This document shows positions 17,858 to 25,298 of a stretch of 64,000 nt of DNA, one piece after another. Under the pieces are notes generated by a model. That model was not told where the DNA came from and searched no databases. It saw only the letters and a list, made by a program, of their open reading frames with translations. The stretch covers positions 186,001 to 250,000 of the forward strand of contig CABUPO010000002.1 of assembly GCA_902493385.1 (NCBI GenBank), in the 5' to 3' direction. The position numbers were made by a program, and so were the translations under genes. Numbering within the stretch: position 1 is the first letter of the stretch; the number at the start of each line of letters is the position of its first letter. The DNA is from an uncultured Lachnospiraceae bacterium (lineage in GTDB: Bacteria; Bacillota; Clostridia; Lachnospirales; Lachnospiraceae).

Positions 17858-18640
17858 ATGACTTTGGTGGTGTTGTATGGTTTGATGATTCCGTTTTTAG
17901 GAACGTCCCTGGGGGCTGCCTGTGTATTTTTTATAAAATCATCTATAAGCGATATAATGCAGAGGGCATTGACAGGTTTTGCTGCCGGCGTAATGGTTGC
18001 CGCATCAATATGGAGTCTTTTGATTCCGTCTGTAGAATATGCGTCTGATATGGGTAAATGGTCCTTTTTCCCTGCTGTTTCAGGCTTTTGGGCTGGAATA
18101 TTGTTTTTGCTTGCTTTGGATAAAATTATTCCGCATCTTCACAGTAAAAGTAATCAGACAGAAGGAATGAAAAGCAATCTGTCAAGAGCCGTTATGATGG
18201 TTTTGGCCGTAACGCTTCATAATATTCCTGAAGGGATGGCTGTAGGAGTTGTATATGCGGCATATATTTCAGGAAATACCGGAATATCTGTTATGGGAGC
18301 TTTGGCATTATCAATAGGAATTGCTATTCAGAATTTCCCTGAGGGAGCTATTATATCTATGCCGTTACGCTCAGAGAAAATAAGTAAAGGAAAGGCTTTT
18401 TTTTATGGAATAGTATCAGGAGCAGTAGAGCCTGTGGGCGCATTAATTACAATCTGCGCCGCCTCTCTTATAATACCTGCGCTGCCGTATCTTTTGAGTT
18501 TTGCCGCAGGCGCTATGATTTATGTTGTAGTAGAAGAGCTTATTCCTGAAATGTCTGAGGGCAGGCATTCCAATATAGGTACTATATTTTTTGCCGCAGG
18601 TTTTACTGTAATGATGATACTTGACGTGGCTTTAGGGTAG
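17858..18640 (+). CDS. ZIP-family metal ion transporter
   Basis: The 260-residue protein has eight hydrophobic helices and the two hallmark ZIP metal motifs, HNIPEG in helix 4 and QNFPEG in helix 5, both with the Pro-Glu-Gly core. A short His-containing loop (PHLHSKSNQTEG) lies between helices 3 and 4. It imports zinc or another divalent metal across the cytoplasmic membrane. AAGGGAG precedes the ATG at 17858. The glycosylase gene follows after 17 nt, so the two may be co-transcribed. No Fur/Zur-type box was seen. Confidence 0.88.
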   Translation: MTLVVLYGLMIPFLGTSLGAACVFFIKSSISDIMQRALTGFAAGVMVAASIWSLLIPSVEYASDMGKWSFFPAVSGFWAGILFLLALDKIIPHLHSKSNQTEGMKSNLSRAVMMVLAVTLHNIPEGMAVGVVYAAYISGNTGISVMGALALSIGIAIQNFPEGAIISMPLRSEKISKGKAFFYGIVSGAVEPVGALITICAASLIIPALPYLLSFAAGAMIYVVVEELIPEMSEGRHSNIGTIFFAAGFTVMMILDVALG

Positions 18641-18657
18641 AGAATTGGAGGAGCAAT

Positions 18658-19146
18658 GTGGAAGAGCATAATATAGAGCCGGTATTCGATGAATTTTCCG
18701 AGATACTTATTCTCGGAAGCTTTCCGTCGGTAAAGTCCAGAGAAAGCGGTTTTTTTTACGGACATCCGAGAAACAGGTTTTGGCTTGCTGCTGCTTCTGT
18801 TTTTGAAGACGATATTCCGCGTACTGTTAATGAGAAAAGGAATTTTCTGTTAAAGCATCATATAGCAGTGTGGGACGTTATTAAATCCTGCGATATCGAA
18901 GGCTCTTCAGACAGCAGTATAAAAAATGTATGTGTAAATGATATTGATATTATACTTAGAAACGCAGACATAAAACATATTTATGTTAATGGAAAAAAGG
19001 CGGAAACACTGTACAAAAGATATATTTTCCCGCATACGGGTATAGAAGCAGTATGCTTGCCGTCTACAAGCCCGGCTAACGCCGCGTGGAGCAGCATGCG
19101 TCTTATTCAGACATGGAAGGACATTATAAGATGCCCGGATAATTAA
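18658..19146 (+). CDS. DNA-deoxyinosine glycosylase-type uracil-DNA glycosylase fold protein
   Basis: The 162-residue protein starts with GTG at 18658, 5 nt after GGAGGA; the overlapping ATG at 18656 leads to a stop at once. It has the Mug/UDG-like core: LILGSFPSVKSRESGFFYGH near residues 17-36 is the active-site loop, AVWDVIKSCDIEGSSD the second loop, and LPSTSPANA (~134-142) the DNA-contacting motif. Proteins of this kind excise deaminated purine or uracil-type bases in base excision repair. It lies between a ZIP transporter and larB with short gaps. Confidence 0.82.
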   Translation: MEEHNIEPVFDEFSEILILGSFPSVKSRESGFFYGHPRNRFWLAAASVFEDDIPRTVNEKRNFLLKHHIAVWDVIKSCDIEGSSDSSIKNVCVNDIDIILRNADIKHIYVNGKKAETLYKRYIFPHTGIEAVCLPSTSPANAAWSSMRLIQTWKDIIRCPDN

Positions 19147-19163
19147 CAGATATCAGGAGGATT

Positions 19164-19922
19164 ATGCAATTGAAGCAAATCGAGTTAAGGAAGCTGCTTG
19201 AGAAGGTGAATGACAACAGCATAACAATAGATGAAGCTATACTGGCAATAAAACAGGAACCATTTTATGATATTGATTTTGCAAAGATTGATACGCACCG
19301 GGGTATACGCCAGGGAATGCCGGAGGTTATATACGGGGCGGGAAAAACAAAAGAACAGATAGCCGGTATAGTACAGGCAATGATTAGCAATAATACTGGA
19401 ACCATCCTTATAACAAGATTGTCTGAGGAGGCTGCAGAGCATCTTAGGCAATCGGTTGATTTGGTTTATGATTCGCTGTCTAAAGTAGGTATTATAGGAG
19501 TAATGCCAGAGAAAACAGGATGCGGCAGAATTGTTGTTGCAACAGGAGGAACAAGCGATATTCCTGTTGCTGAGGAAGCAGCTCTTACAGCAGAAGTATT
19601 CGGAAATGAAGTAGTACGCATATATGACGTAGGGGTTGCAGGACTGCACCGCCTTATGGCGCATCTTGACGAAATTATGAGCGCTAATGTTATTATTGCA
19701 ATTGCGGGTATGGAAGGAGCGCTTGCAAGCGTTATCGGAGGATTGTGTGACTGCCCTGTTATTGCCGTACCGACAAGCGTGGGATATGGAGCTAATTTTT
19801 CAGGGCTTTCAGCGCTGCTTTCGATGCTTAATTCATGTACAAGCGGTGTAAGCGTAGTAAATATAGATAATGGATTCGGAGCTGCTTATCAGGCAAGTAT
19901 GATTAATCATCCCAAAATATAA
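19164..19922 (+). CDS. larB: LarB, nickel-pincer cofactor biosynthesis carboxylase
   Basis: The 252-residue protein has an N-terminal helical cap (to ~60) and a PurE-like core. VIYGAGKT, VATGGTSDIPVAEEAALTAE and IAIAGMEGALASVIGGL are its hallmark segments. LarB carboxylates and hydrolyses nicotinic acid adenine dinucleotide as the first step of nickel-pincer nucleotide synthesis for lactate racemase-type enzymes. ATCAGGAGG lies just before the ATG. No larA, larC or larE gene lies in the window, so the rest of the pathway must be elsewhere or absent. It converges on the AraC gene with only 3 nt between stops. Confidence 0.9.
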   Translation: MQLKQIELRKLLEKVNDNSITIDEAILAIKQEPFYDIDFAKIDTHRGIRQGMPEVIYGAGKTKEQIAGIVQAMISNNTGTILITRLSEEAAEHLRQSVDLVYDSLSKVGIIGVMPEKTGCGRIVVATGGTSDIPVAEEAALTAEVFGNEVVRIYDVGVAGLHRLMAHLDEIMSANVIIAIAGMEGALASVIGGLCDCPVIAVPTSVGYGANFSGLSALLSMLNSCTSGVSVVNIDNGFGAAYQASMINHPKI

Positions 19923-19925
19923 TTA

Positions 19926-20708
19926 TTATCTGATACGGTTACGGTATCCTGATGGGGTATATCCGGTTATTTTTGTAAACTGTCTGCTGAAATGCTCAAT
20001 ATTATTATAACCGCATTCAATGGATATTTTAGATATTGGAAGGTTGCTGTAAGTAAGCAGATATTTGCTTTTCTGAATACGGCTGTTAATTATATCCTGG
20101 GCACATGAAGTTCCAAACAGATTTTTATATATCTTATGGGTATGGCTTTTGCTTAGATTAAGTCGTTGGGTAATCATATCCATGTTCCATGAAAGATCCG
20201 GACGCTCGTATATCTCTTTTCTGAGCTTCTGAAGCTTATCCTGATAAGTAGGATTTGATGTATATTCACACTTCAAAGCGTCGCGCAGCATAAGAAAAAT
20301 TGCTTTCATGCTGTTGTCTACAATATCCTCGCTGCTTGATGATTTAATGTAATTCTTATGAGCAACAAATTCAAATAAACGTATCATCCAAAAGGCGTCG
20401 GCAACATATATAGGTTTTCTTTCAGGTATATGAATGTTTTCCATGAAAAGCTCATCCTTGTTAAACTGAATAAAGCTGTCTTCATAAGCATCACTTTTTC
20501 CGACAACAGGATTATAATAGTATGGAATGCCCTTAGGTATAAAAAAAGCCGTATTAGGTGGATATTCTATTGCCTCGCTTTTATTGGATCCAAAGCAAAA
20601 CGGCGTATGAAAGAAAATTAAAAAATCATAATATATACCTGATTGCATATTAGATTCAAAATAATGCTGATTAATATTGTGGACGCATGCATATTTTACG
20701 TGAAACAT
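19926..20708 (-). CDS. AraC-family transcriptional regulator
   Basis: The 260-residue protein has an N-terminal cupin-like sensing domain (residues ~1-150, including EYPPNTAFFIPKGIPYYYNP) and a C-terminal double helix-turn-helix. The first HTH reads DMITQRLNLSKSHTHKIYKN and the second ISKISIECGYNNIEHFSRQF, followed by the family end TKITGYTPSGYRNR. AAAGGAGAAT precedes the ATG. Such proteins usually answer to sugars and activate nearby genes; it is divergent from pncC, which is an unlikely target, so its regulon is unknown. Confidence 0.87.
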   Translation of the reverse strand: MFHVKYACVHNINQHYFESNMQSGIYYDFLIFFHTPFCFGSNKSEAIEYPPNTAFFIPKGIPYYYNPVVGKSDAYEDSFIQFNKDELFMENIHIPERKPIYVADAFWMIRLFEFVAHKNYIKSSSSEDIVDNSMKAIFLMLRDALKCEYTSNPTYQDKLQKLRKEIYERPDLSWNMDMITQRLNLSKSHTHKIYKNLFGTSCAQDIINSRIQKSKYLLTYSNLPISKISIECGYNNIEHFSRQFTKITGYTPSGYRNRIR

Positions 20709-20810
20709 ATAGCGATTCTCCTTTTTATATGATTTTATTTTAAAGTAGTATATATGTCAACTTGTAATAAAGAATACGTTGTAGTAAAATGTTTTTCAGG
20801 TGGTGAGATT

Positions 20811-21302
20811 ATGTGTAATGATTCAGCTGAATATAAATTAGTAATGCAGCTTAAAAAATGCGGATGGCATATATCGTTTGCGGAATCCTGTACCGGCGGA
20901 CTATGTGCTGCAAGGCTTATAAGCATTCCTGATGCCTCGTCTGTTCTTGATGCTTCGGTTATAACATATTCTAATCAGTCCAAAACGGACTATCTCGGCG
21001 TTAATCCTGATACGATAGAGTGTTTTGGCGTTGTAAGCGAAGAAGTTGCGCTTGAGATGGCTGAAGGAGTTTCGCTGAGAAATAATGCGGACGTCGGCGT
21101 CGGCGTGTCAGGAATTGCCGGACCAACTGGAGGCAGTGAGAAGAAGCCTGTTGGAACGGTATGTTTTGGATTTAAAGTCGGAGAGGAGACATATGCGGCA
21201 ACAAAGCATTTTCCAAATGCAGGAAGAAATGAAGTGAGAAATGCCAGTGCAGATTATGTGTTTGACGAGGTTTTACGGTTATTACAACACAAAATAACAT
21301 AA
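20811..21302 (+). CDS. pncC: Nicotinamide-nucleotide amidohydrolase, CinA C-terminal type
   Basis: The 163-residue protein is the stand-alone CinA C-terminal (PncC) domain: SFAESCTGG, SVITYSNQSKTDYLGV, VVSEEVALEMAEG and GVSGIAGPTGG are the family blocks. It hydrolyses nicotinamide mononucleotide to nicotinic acid mononucleotide, recycling NAD breakdown products. I use ATG 20811 with GGTGGTGA upstream; an upstream in-frame ATG at 20754 would add residues not found in the family. Confidence 0.9.
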   Translation: MCNDSAEYKLVMQLKKCGWHISFAESCTGGLCAARLISIPDASSVLDASVITYSNQSKTDYLGVNPDTIECFGVVSEEVALEMAEGVSLRNNADVGVGVSGIAGPTGGSEKKPVGTVCFGFKVGEETYAATKHFPNAGRNEVRNASADYVFDEVLRLLQHKIT

Positions 21303-21418
21303 AATTGAACCCTTTTTTTGGGTGAATTGATTGAATAAACATGAGTTTTGTGTTAAGGTTCTATTATATATGAGTAGATTTGCGGTATTATGAATTGGTT
21401 TAAGGGAGTGAGTGGCAT

Positions 21419-23149
21419 ATGAGTATTAATAGAATAAAGATTCTTTTTGCTTGTGATGATATATCTCAATATGATTCTCTTCTTGCAATTCTTAACAAAA
21501 AATATGATACAATATTTGTCGATAATAATGGTAATGACGTTAATGAATACATTAACAGTAATGAAGGCGTTGAGCTTATTATAGTAGCAGAGAATAATAT
21601 AGATACTCTGAATGAGCTGTGTTGTGATGGATTAAGTGTTTTACCGATAATTATGGCTATTGATTCTTACAACATTGCCTGTGCTTCTGAATGTATCAGA
21701 GCAGGCGCGGTTGATTATATTACTATGGACCTTACAGAGAATATTATATTTAAGCGTATTCATAACACTATTGCTTTATTTTCAAAGCACGGAAGAATGA
21801 TTGAACTGATGAGGGCTCAGGCAGATATTAGAAAAGAGAAAAGCTCCCGGCTTGAAAATATAGATGAAGTTACCGGCGCGCTTAATTATACAGGCTTTAA
21901 GGAAAGGGCGCGGCAGATAATTAATTCTAACACTGACAAAAAATATGCTTTATGGTATTGTGATATCCGCAATTTCAGGTTCTTTAATGATTCATTCGGC
22001 TATGTTACAGGCGACAGGCTTCTCAGAAACTGGGTTCAGTATATTATCAACGATCTTAAATCAGGAGAAACCTTAGGTCGTGTTTCAGCCGACCGTATAG
22101 TTATTCTTACATCATATAACGAAGAAAGTGAATTGGTTGAAAAATTCAATAGAACCTGTGTTTTTTTTGATGCGTTTATGGAAGTAGTCAGTAATGATTA
22201 TAAGATTGAACATGTATGCGGAATATACAGACTTCTTCCGGAGGATATGGATTGTACGGATATAACATATATGCTTGATATGGCTAATAATACATGCAAA
22301 AGACTTAAGACAGACCCTGAAAGTAATTTTGGTTTTTACAGCATAGAGTTATGGGAGAGGCAGAAAAAAGAAGTTGATATATCAAACGGACTGACTAATT
22401 CAATTAAGCACAAAGAGATTTCCTTATGGCTGCAGCCTCTGATTGATTATTCACAGCGCAGAATAGTAGGGGCGGAAGCGTTATGCAGATGGAACCATAA
22501 TACTTACGGACAGCTTTTTCCAAATGAGTTTATTCCGTTATTAGAACGTACCGGACAGATAATTGAGCTGGATACATTTATGTGGGAAGAGGTATGCCGT
22601 TATATAAGAAAGTGGATTGATTCCAACAGAATGGATTTTATACCGATATCTATTAATATATCACGTATAGATCTGCTGAAAGGGAATGTTCTTGGCATTC
22701 TCAATAATCTCCTTAATAAATATGACCTTAAACCTGAGGTCCTTAAAATAGAGATTACAGAATCTGATTATTCAGAGAATACTGAATATATTATAAATGA
22801 GGTCCAGAATCTCCATGACAATGGATTTGTAGTTGAGATGGATGATTTTGGAAACGGATACTCGTCGCTTAATATGCTCAGGTCCGTGCCTATAGATGTA
22901 TTAAAGATGGATATGCGTTTTCAGCAGGAAGCAGAGACAGATGTGAGGGCGCAGAGTATTATCAAATCTGTTGTCGCTATGTCTGATTCTCTTAATGTTC
23001 AGGTTATATCCGAAGGAGTCGAAACGCTTGAGCAGGTGGAGTTTTTGCATAGTGTTGGATGTTCTTTGATGCAGGGGTATTATTTTTCAAAGCCTATGGA
23101 TGCGGCCAGCTTTGAAAGATTATTAATTAATAATTCTTGTGCAATCTAA
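21419..23149 (+). CDS. EAL-domain c-di-GMP phosphodiesterase with degenerate GGDEF and receiver-like domain
   Basis: The 576-residue protein has an N-terminal receiver-like fold (~1-120), a GGDEF-like domain (~150-310) and an EAL domain (~325-570). In the GGDEF domain the active loop is RVSADR, so cyclase activity is not expected. The EAL domain keeps its catalytic set: GAEALCRW, SINISR, EITESD, EMDDFGNGYSSLNML, VLKMD, SEGVET and the ending QGYYFSKPM. It should hydrolyse c-di-GMP in the cytoplasm. GGGAGTGAG precedes the ATG. It ends 82 nt before the ECF sigma factor gene, but a candidate promoter lies between them. Confidence 0.87.
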   Translation: MSINRIKILFACDDISQYDSLLAILNKKYDTIFVDNNGNDVNEYINSNEGVELIIVAENNIDTLNELCCDGLSVLPIIMAIDSYNIACASECIRAGAVDYITMDLTENIIFKRIHNTIALFSKHGRMIELMRAQADIRKEKSSRLENIDEVTGALNYTGFKERARQIINSNTDKKYALWYCDIRNFRFFNDSFGYVTGDRLLRNWVQYIINDLKSGETLGRVSADRIVILTSYNEESELVEKFNRTCVFFDAFMEVVSNDYKIEHVCGIYRLLPEDMDCTDITYMLDMANNTCKRLKTDPESNFGFYSIELWERQKKEVDISNGLTNSIKHKEISLWLQPLIDYSQRRIVGAEALCRWNHNTYGQLFPNEFIPLLERTGQIIELDTFMWEEVCRYIRKWIDSNRMDFIPISINISRIDLLKGNVLGILNNLLNKYDLKPEVLKIEITESDYSENTEYIINEVQNLHDNGFVVEMDDFGNGYSSLNMLRSVPIDVLKMDMRFQQEAETDVRAQSIIKSVVAMSDSLNVQVISEGVETLEQVEFLHSVGCSLMQGYYFSKPMDAASFERLLINNSCAI

Positions 23150-23163
23150 AATTTCTATAAAAA

Positions 23164-23192
23164 TGTCACGAAAGCGTCTTTCGTTTCGTCTA
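23164..23192 (+). promoter_or_regulatory. Candidate ECF-type promoter before the sigma-serpin operon
   Basis: TGTCAC at 23164 and CGTCTA at 23187 are 17 nt apart. CGTC-type -10 boxes are typical for extracytoplasmic function sigma factors, so the sigma factor may read its own operon. A perfect 8-bp inverted repeat (ATGTAAAC 23198-23205, GTTTACAT 23214-23221) lies between this site and the ribosome binding site and may form an RNA hairpin. Confidence 0.4.
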
Positions 23193-23231
23193 TATATATG
23201 TAAACGTCAGATAGTTTACATGGGGGATTTC

Positions 23232-23732
23232 ATGAAAGGTACATGGGACGAAGCATCAATCGAGAAAATGATAAATGAATATAGTACGGGACTTATCAAG
23301 TATTGCTATAGCATACTTGGTAATTATCATGATTCGCAGGATGCAGCTCAGGATGCTTTTTTGCGTGTATTTTATATGCGTAAAAGTATGAAAGATCCCG
23401 GTGCGGTTAAAGCTTATCTTTATAAGACTGCATATAACATATGTATCGACTGTATAAGAAGGAAAAAGCGTATTCAGGCTGTACATGACAGGTATATAGA
23501 GTATTATGAATCCCCTGAAAAAAATGAAAACTATATATCTGAAGAATTACTTGCAGCGCTTCAAAAACTGAAACCTTCCGACAGGGCGTTAGTATATGGA
23601 ATTGCAGTTGAGGAAAGAAGTTTTAAGGAAATGAGCGCAATATTGTCAAGAACAGAAAGCACACTCAGAAAGAGATATGAGCGGGCGAAGATTAAGTTGC
23701 AAAAGGACATGGATTTAATAGTGGAGAGATAG
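23232..23732 (+). CDS. ECF-type RNA polymerase sigma factor
   Basis: The 166-residue protein (from ATG 23232, 5 nt after GGGGGA; ATG 23220 is an alternative) has sigma region 2 (YSTGLIKYCYSILGNYHDSQ then DAAQDAFLRVF) and sigma region 4 (LQKLKPSDRALVYGIAVEER then SFKEMSAILSRTESTLRKRY). Regions 1 and 3 are absent, the mark of group 4 (ECF) factors, which direct polymerase to stress or surface genes when released from an anti-sigma factor. The next gene, 3 nt downstream, encodes a single-helix membrane protein that is the likely anti-sigma factor. Two secreted proteins follow in the same run. Confidence 0.9.
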   Translation: MKGTWDEASIEKMINEYSTGLIKYCYSILGNYHDSQDAAQDAFLRVFYMRKSMKDPGAVKAYLYKTAYNICIDCIRRKKRIQAVHDRYIEYYESPEKNENYISEELLAALQKLKPSDRALVYGIAVEERSFKEMSAILSRTESTLRKRYERAKIKLQKDMDLIVER

Positions 23733-23735
23733 AAA

Positions 23736-24632
23736 ATGGACGATTTAGAAAGAATTATAAAAGAGGAATTTGATAATATGAAACTTCCTGATAATAATAT
23801 GGCAGTTCATGTCAGTAAGAGAATATCGTCTGCACATAGTCACAGGTATACGTCTCTGGCAATATGTGCCGCCGCTGTATTGTGTGTTCTTGTGTTGTGC
23901 TCTACAGTTACGATATATGCTGAAGTAAATGGTATATCTATTATACAGATGTTAGAAGGTATATGGGATAAACCTGCTGCAGAACACATATATGAGTTAA
24001 TTTCCTGTGATGCTTCTGTTGTAAATGAAGATAACAGCTTTAATGAGATTGATGTGACTCCTGTCCGTATAGTGGGAGATGTAAGGGGAATCTATATTAT
24101 ATTTAAGGTGACGGACAACAGCAAAATTGTTTCCCATAATGACAGTATAGGTTTCAGAGATTATGATATGGATTTTTCGGGCGGACAGGAAGCATCGGTT
24201 TCAATGTATATACTTGACAGTGAAGATAATGCTGAATATATTGCGCTTGAATATATTGGAGGCACAGAAGAAGGTCGTGTATCTGATTCAGGAACTATTG
24301 ATGTCTCCCTGAAAGATTATAATGAGTATAAGGGCCGTTATACTGCCAGAATTTCGTACAATTATTCGCACGAGGAGAAAAGCTTTAGATATGACGGCTA
24401 TACAGTATATGCCTCAGCGCTTACGCTTGTATGTGAAATGAGCGACAGTGATGAATATTATTATATCATGGATTCTGATATTTGTGTTATACTGAACGAT
24501 AACACAAGGACTGCAGTTGAATTTTGTTATGGCGTCGAAGAAAAAGATGCTTACAGAATTATATACAGACTCAGGACGCCGGTTAATCCTTATGAGATAA
24601 AAGATGTTATTATAAGTTCAGGACATGATTAA
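23736..24632 (+). CDS. Membrane anti-sigma-like protein (DUF4179-like)
   Basis: The 298-residue protein has a ~39-residue cytoplasmic N-terminus, one transmembrane helix at about 40-61 (SLAICAAAVLCVLVLCSTVT) and a ~235-residue extracellular beta-rich domain. The N-terminal LERIIKEEFDNMKLPD is the kind of segment that starts ECF-partner anti-sigma proteins of the DUF4179 type in Firmicutes. There is no zinc-binding HxxxCxxC motif. It starts 3 nt after the sigma stop with GGAGAG overlapping the end of that gene. Its outer domain would sense the envelope state and hold or release the sigma factor; this role is inferred from position and topology. Confidence 0.75.
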   Translation: MDDLERIIKEEFDNMKLPDNNMAVHVSKRISSAHSHRYTSLAICAAAVLCVLVLCSTVTIYAEVNGISIIQMLEGIWDKPAAEHIYELISCDASVVNEDNSFNEIDVTPVRIVGDVRGIYIIFKVTDNSKIVSHNDSIGFRDYDMDFSGGQEASVSMYILDSEDNAEYIALEYIGGTEEGRVSDSGTIDVSLKDYNEYKGRYTARISYNYSHEEKSFRYDGYTVYASALTLVCEMSDSDEYYYIMDSDICVILNDNTRTAVEFCYGVEEKDAYRIIYRLRTPVNPYEIKDVIISSGHD

Positions 24633-24650
24633 TATTGGGGGTACTGTGAT

Positions 24651-25298
24651 ATGAAAAAACGTAAAAGATATATAAGCAATATTATATATTGTATGGCTGT
24701 AACATTAATAAGCAGCTCTGTTTCGAGCGCTGCTGTTAAATTTACGATTTCAAGAGATAATGTAAAGGTTACGCAGGGCAATAAAATAAGCGTGAAATAT
24801 TCAGCGCCGGGAAAAGTAAAAGTTAAATCTTCTAAAAAGCGCACAGCAAAGGCAAGTATTAAAAGAAAGTATATAGTGATACAGGGAAAACAGCCGGGTA
24901 CCGCAGTTATTAAAGTTACGTTTAATCATAATACCAGGCTGATAAAAGTTGTTGTAAAGAAGAAAACGGGTACATCTTATACCTGTCAGCCGGTACAGGA
25001 TATAGCGTGCAATACAGGCTATAATGATAAGAGCGTTACGTCAGGCGTTAGTGCACTGGCTCCTAAAGATACCGCCAGCCCTGAGCCTATTGATACGCCG
25101 CAGCCAACAACGACTCCTGCAGCCTGTCCGACTGAGTATCCGGGTTTTAGTCCCGTACCTTCTGACAATCCGGAAGATAAAGACCCGGCGCCTACAGATT
25201 CTGCATTGCAGAGTACCGAAGCTTTGGAGGAAATTTTGGATGAGGCTGTTTATTATTCATCGAGACAGGAGGAAAGAGTATATGAAAAAAATCATTAA
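24651..25298 (+). CDS. Secreted Lys-rich Ig-like protein with Pro/Thr tail
   Basis: The 215-residue protein has a signal peptide (cleavage near SSVSSA-AVK), one Ig-like module of about 80 residues that is very rich in Lys (KVKVKSSKKRTAKASIKRKY), and a Pro/Thr/Asp-rich acidic tail. The module is homologous to the one at the N-terminus of the serpin encoded next. GGGGGTACTGTGAT precedes the ATG. Its last 17 nt overlap the serpin start, so the two are translationally coupled. The strongly basic module may hold the protein to anionic wall polymers; that is inference. No catalytic motif is visible. Confidence 0.72.
   Translation: MKKRKRYISNIIYCMAVTLISSSVSSAAVKFTISRDNVKVTQGNKISVKYSAPGKVKVKSSKKRTAKASIKRKYIVIQGKQPGTAVIKVTFNHNTRLIKVVVKKKTGTSYTCQPVQDIACNTGYNDKSVTSGVSALAPKDTASPEPIDTPQPTTTPAACPTEYPGFSPVPSDNPEDKDPAPTDSALQSTEALEEILDEAVYYSSRQEERVYEKNH

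Noticed and set aside
22030..22110. Active diguanylate cyclase
   Set aside because: The GGDEF position reads SADR, so the metal and GTP-turnover residues are missing; only EAL activity is predicted.
25024..25281. Long serpin reading frame starting at 25024
   Set aside because: The first ~86 codons overlap the secreted Ig-like gene in another frame, lack an RBS, and the product would lose its signal peptide; ATG 25282 has GGAGG and a clear signal sequence.
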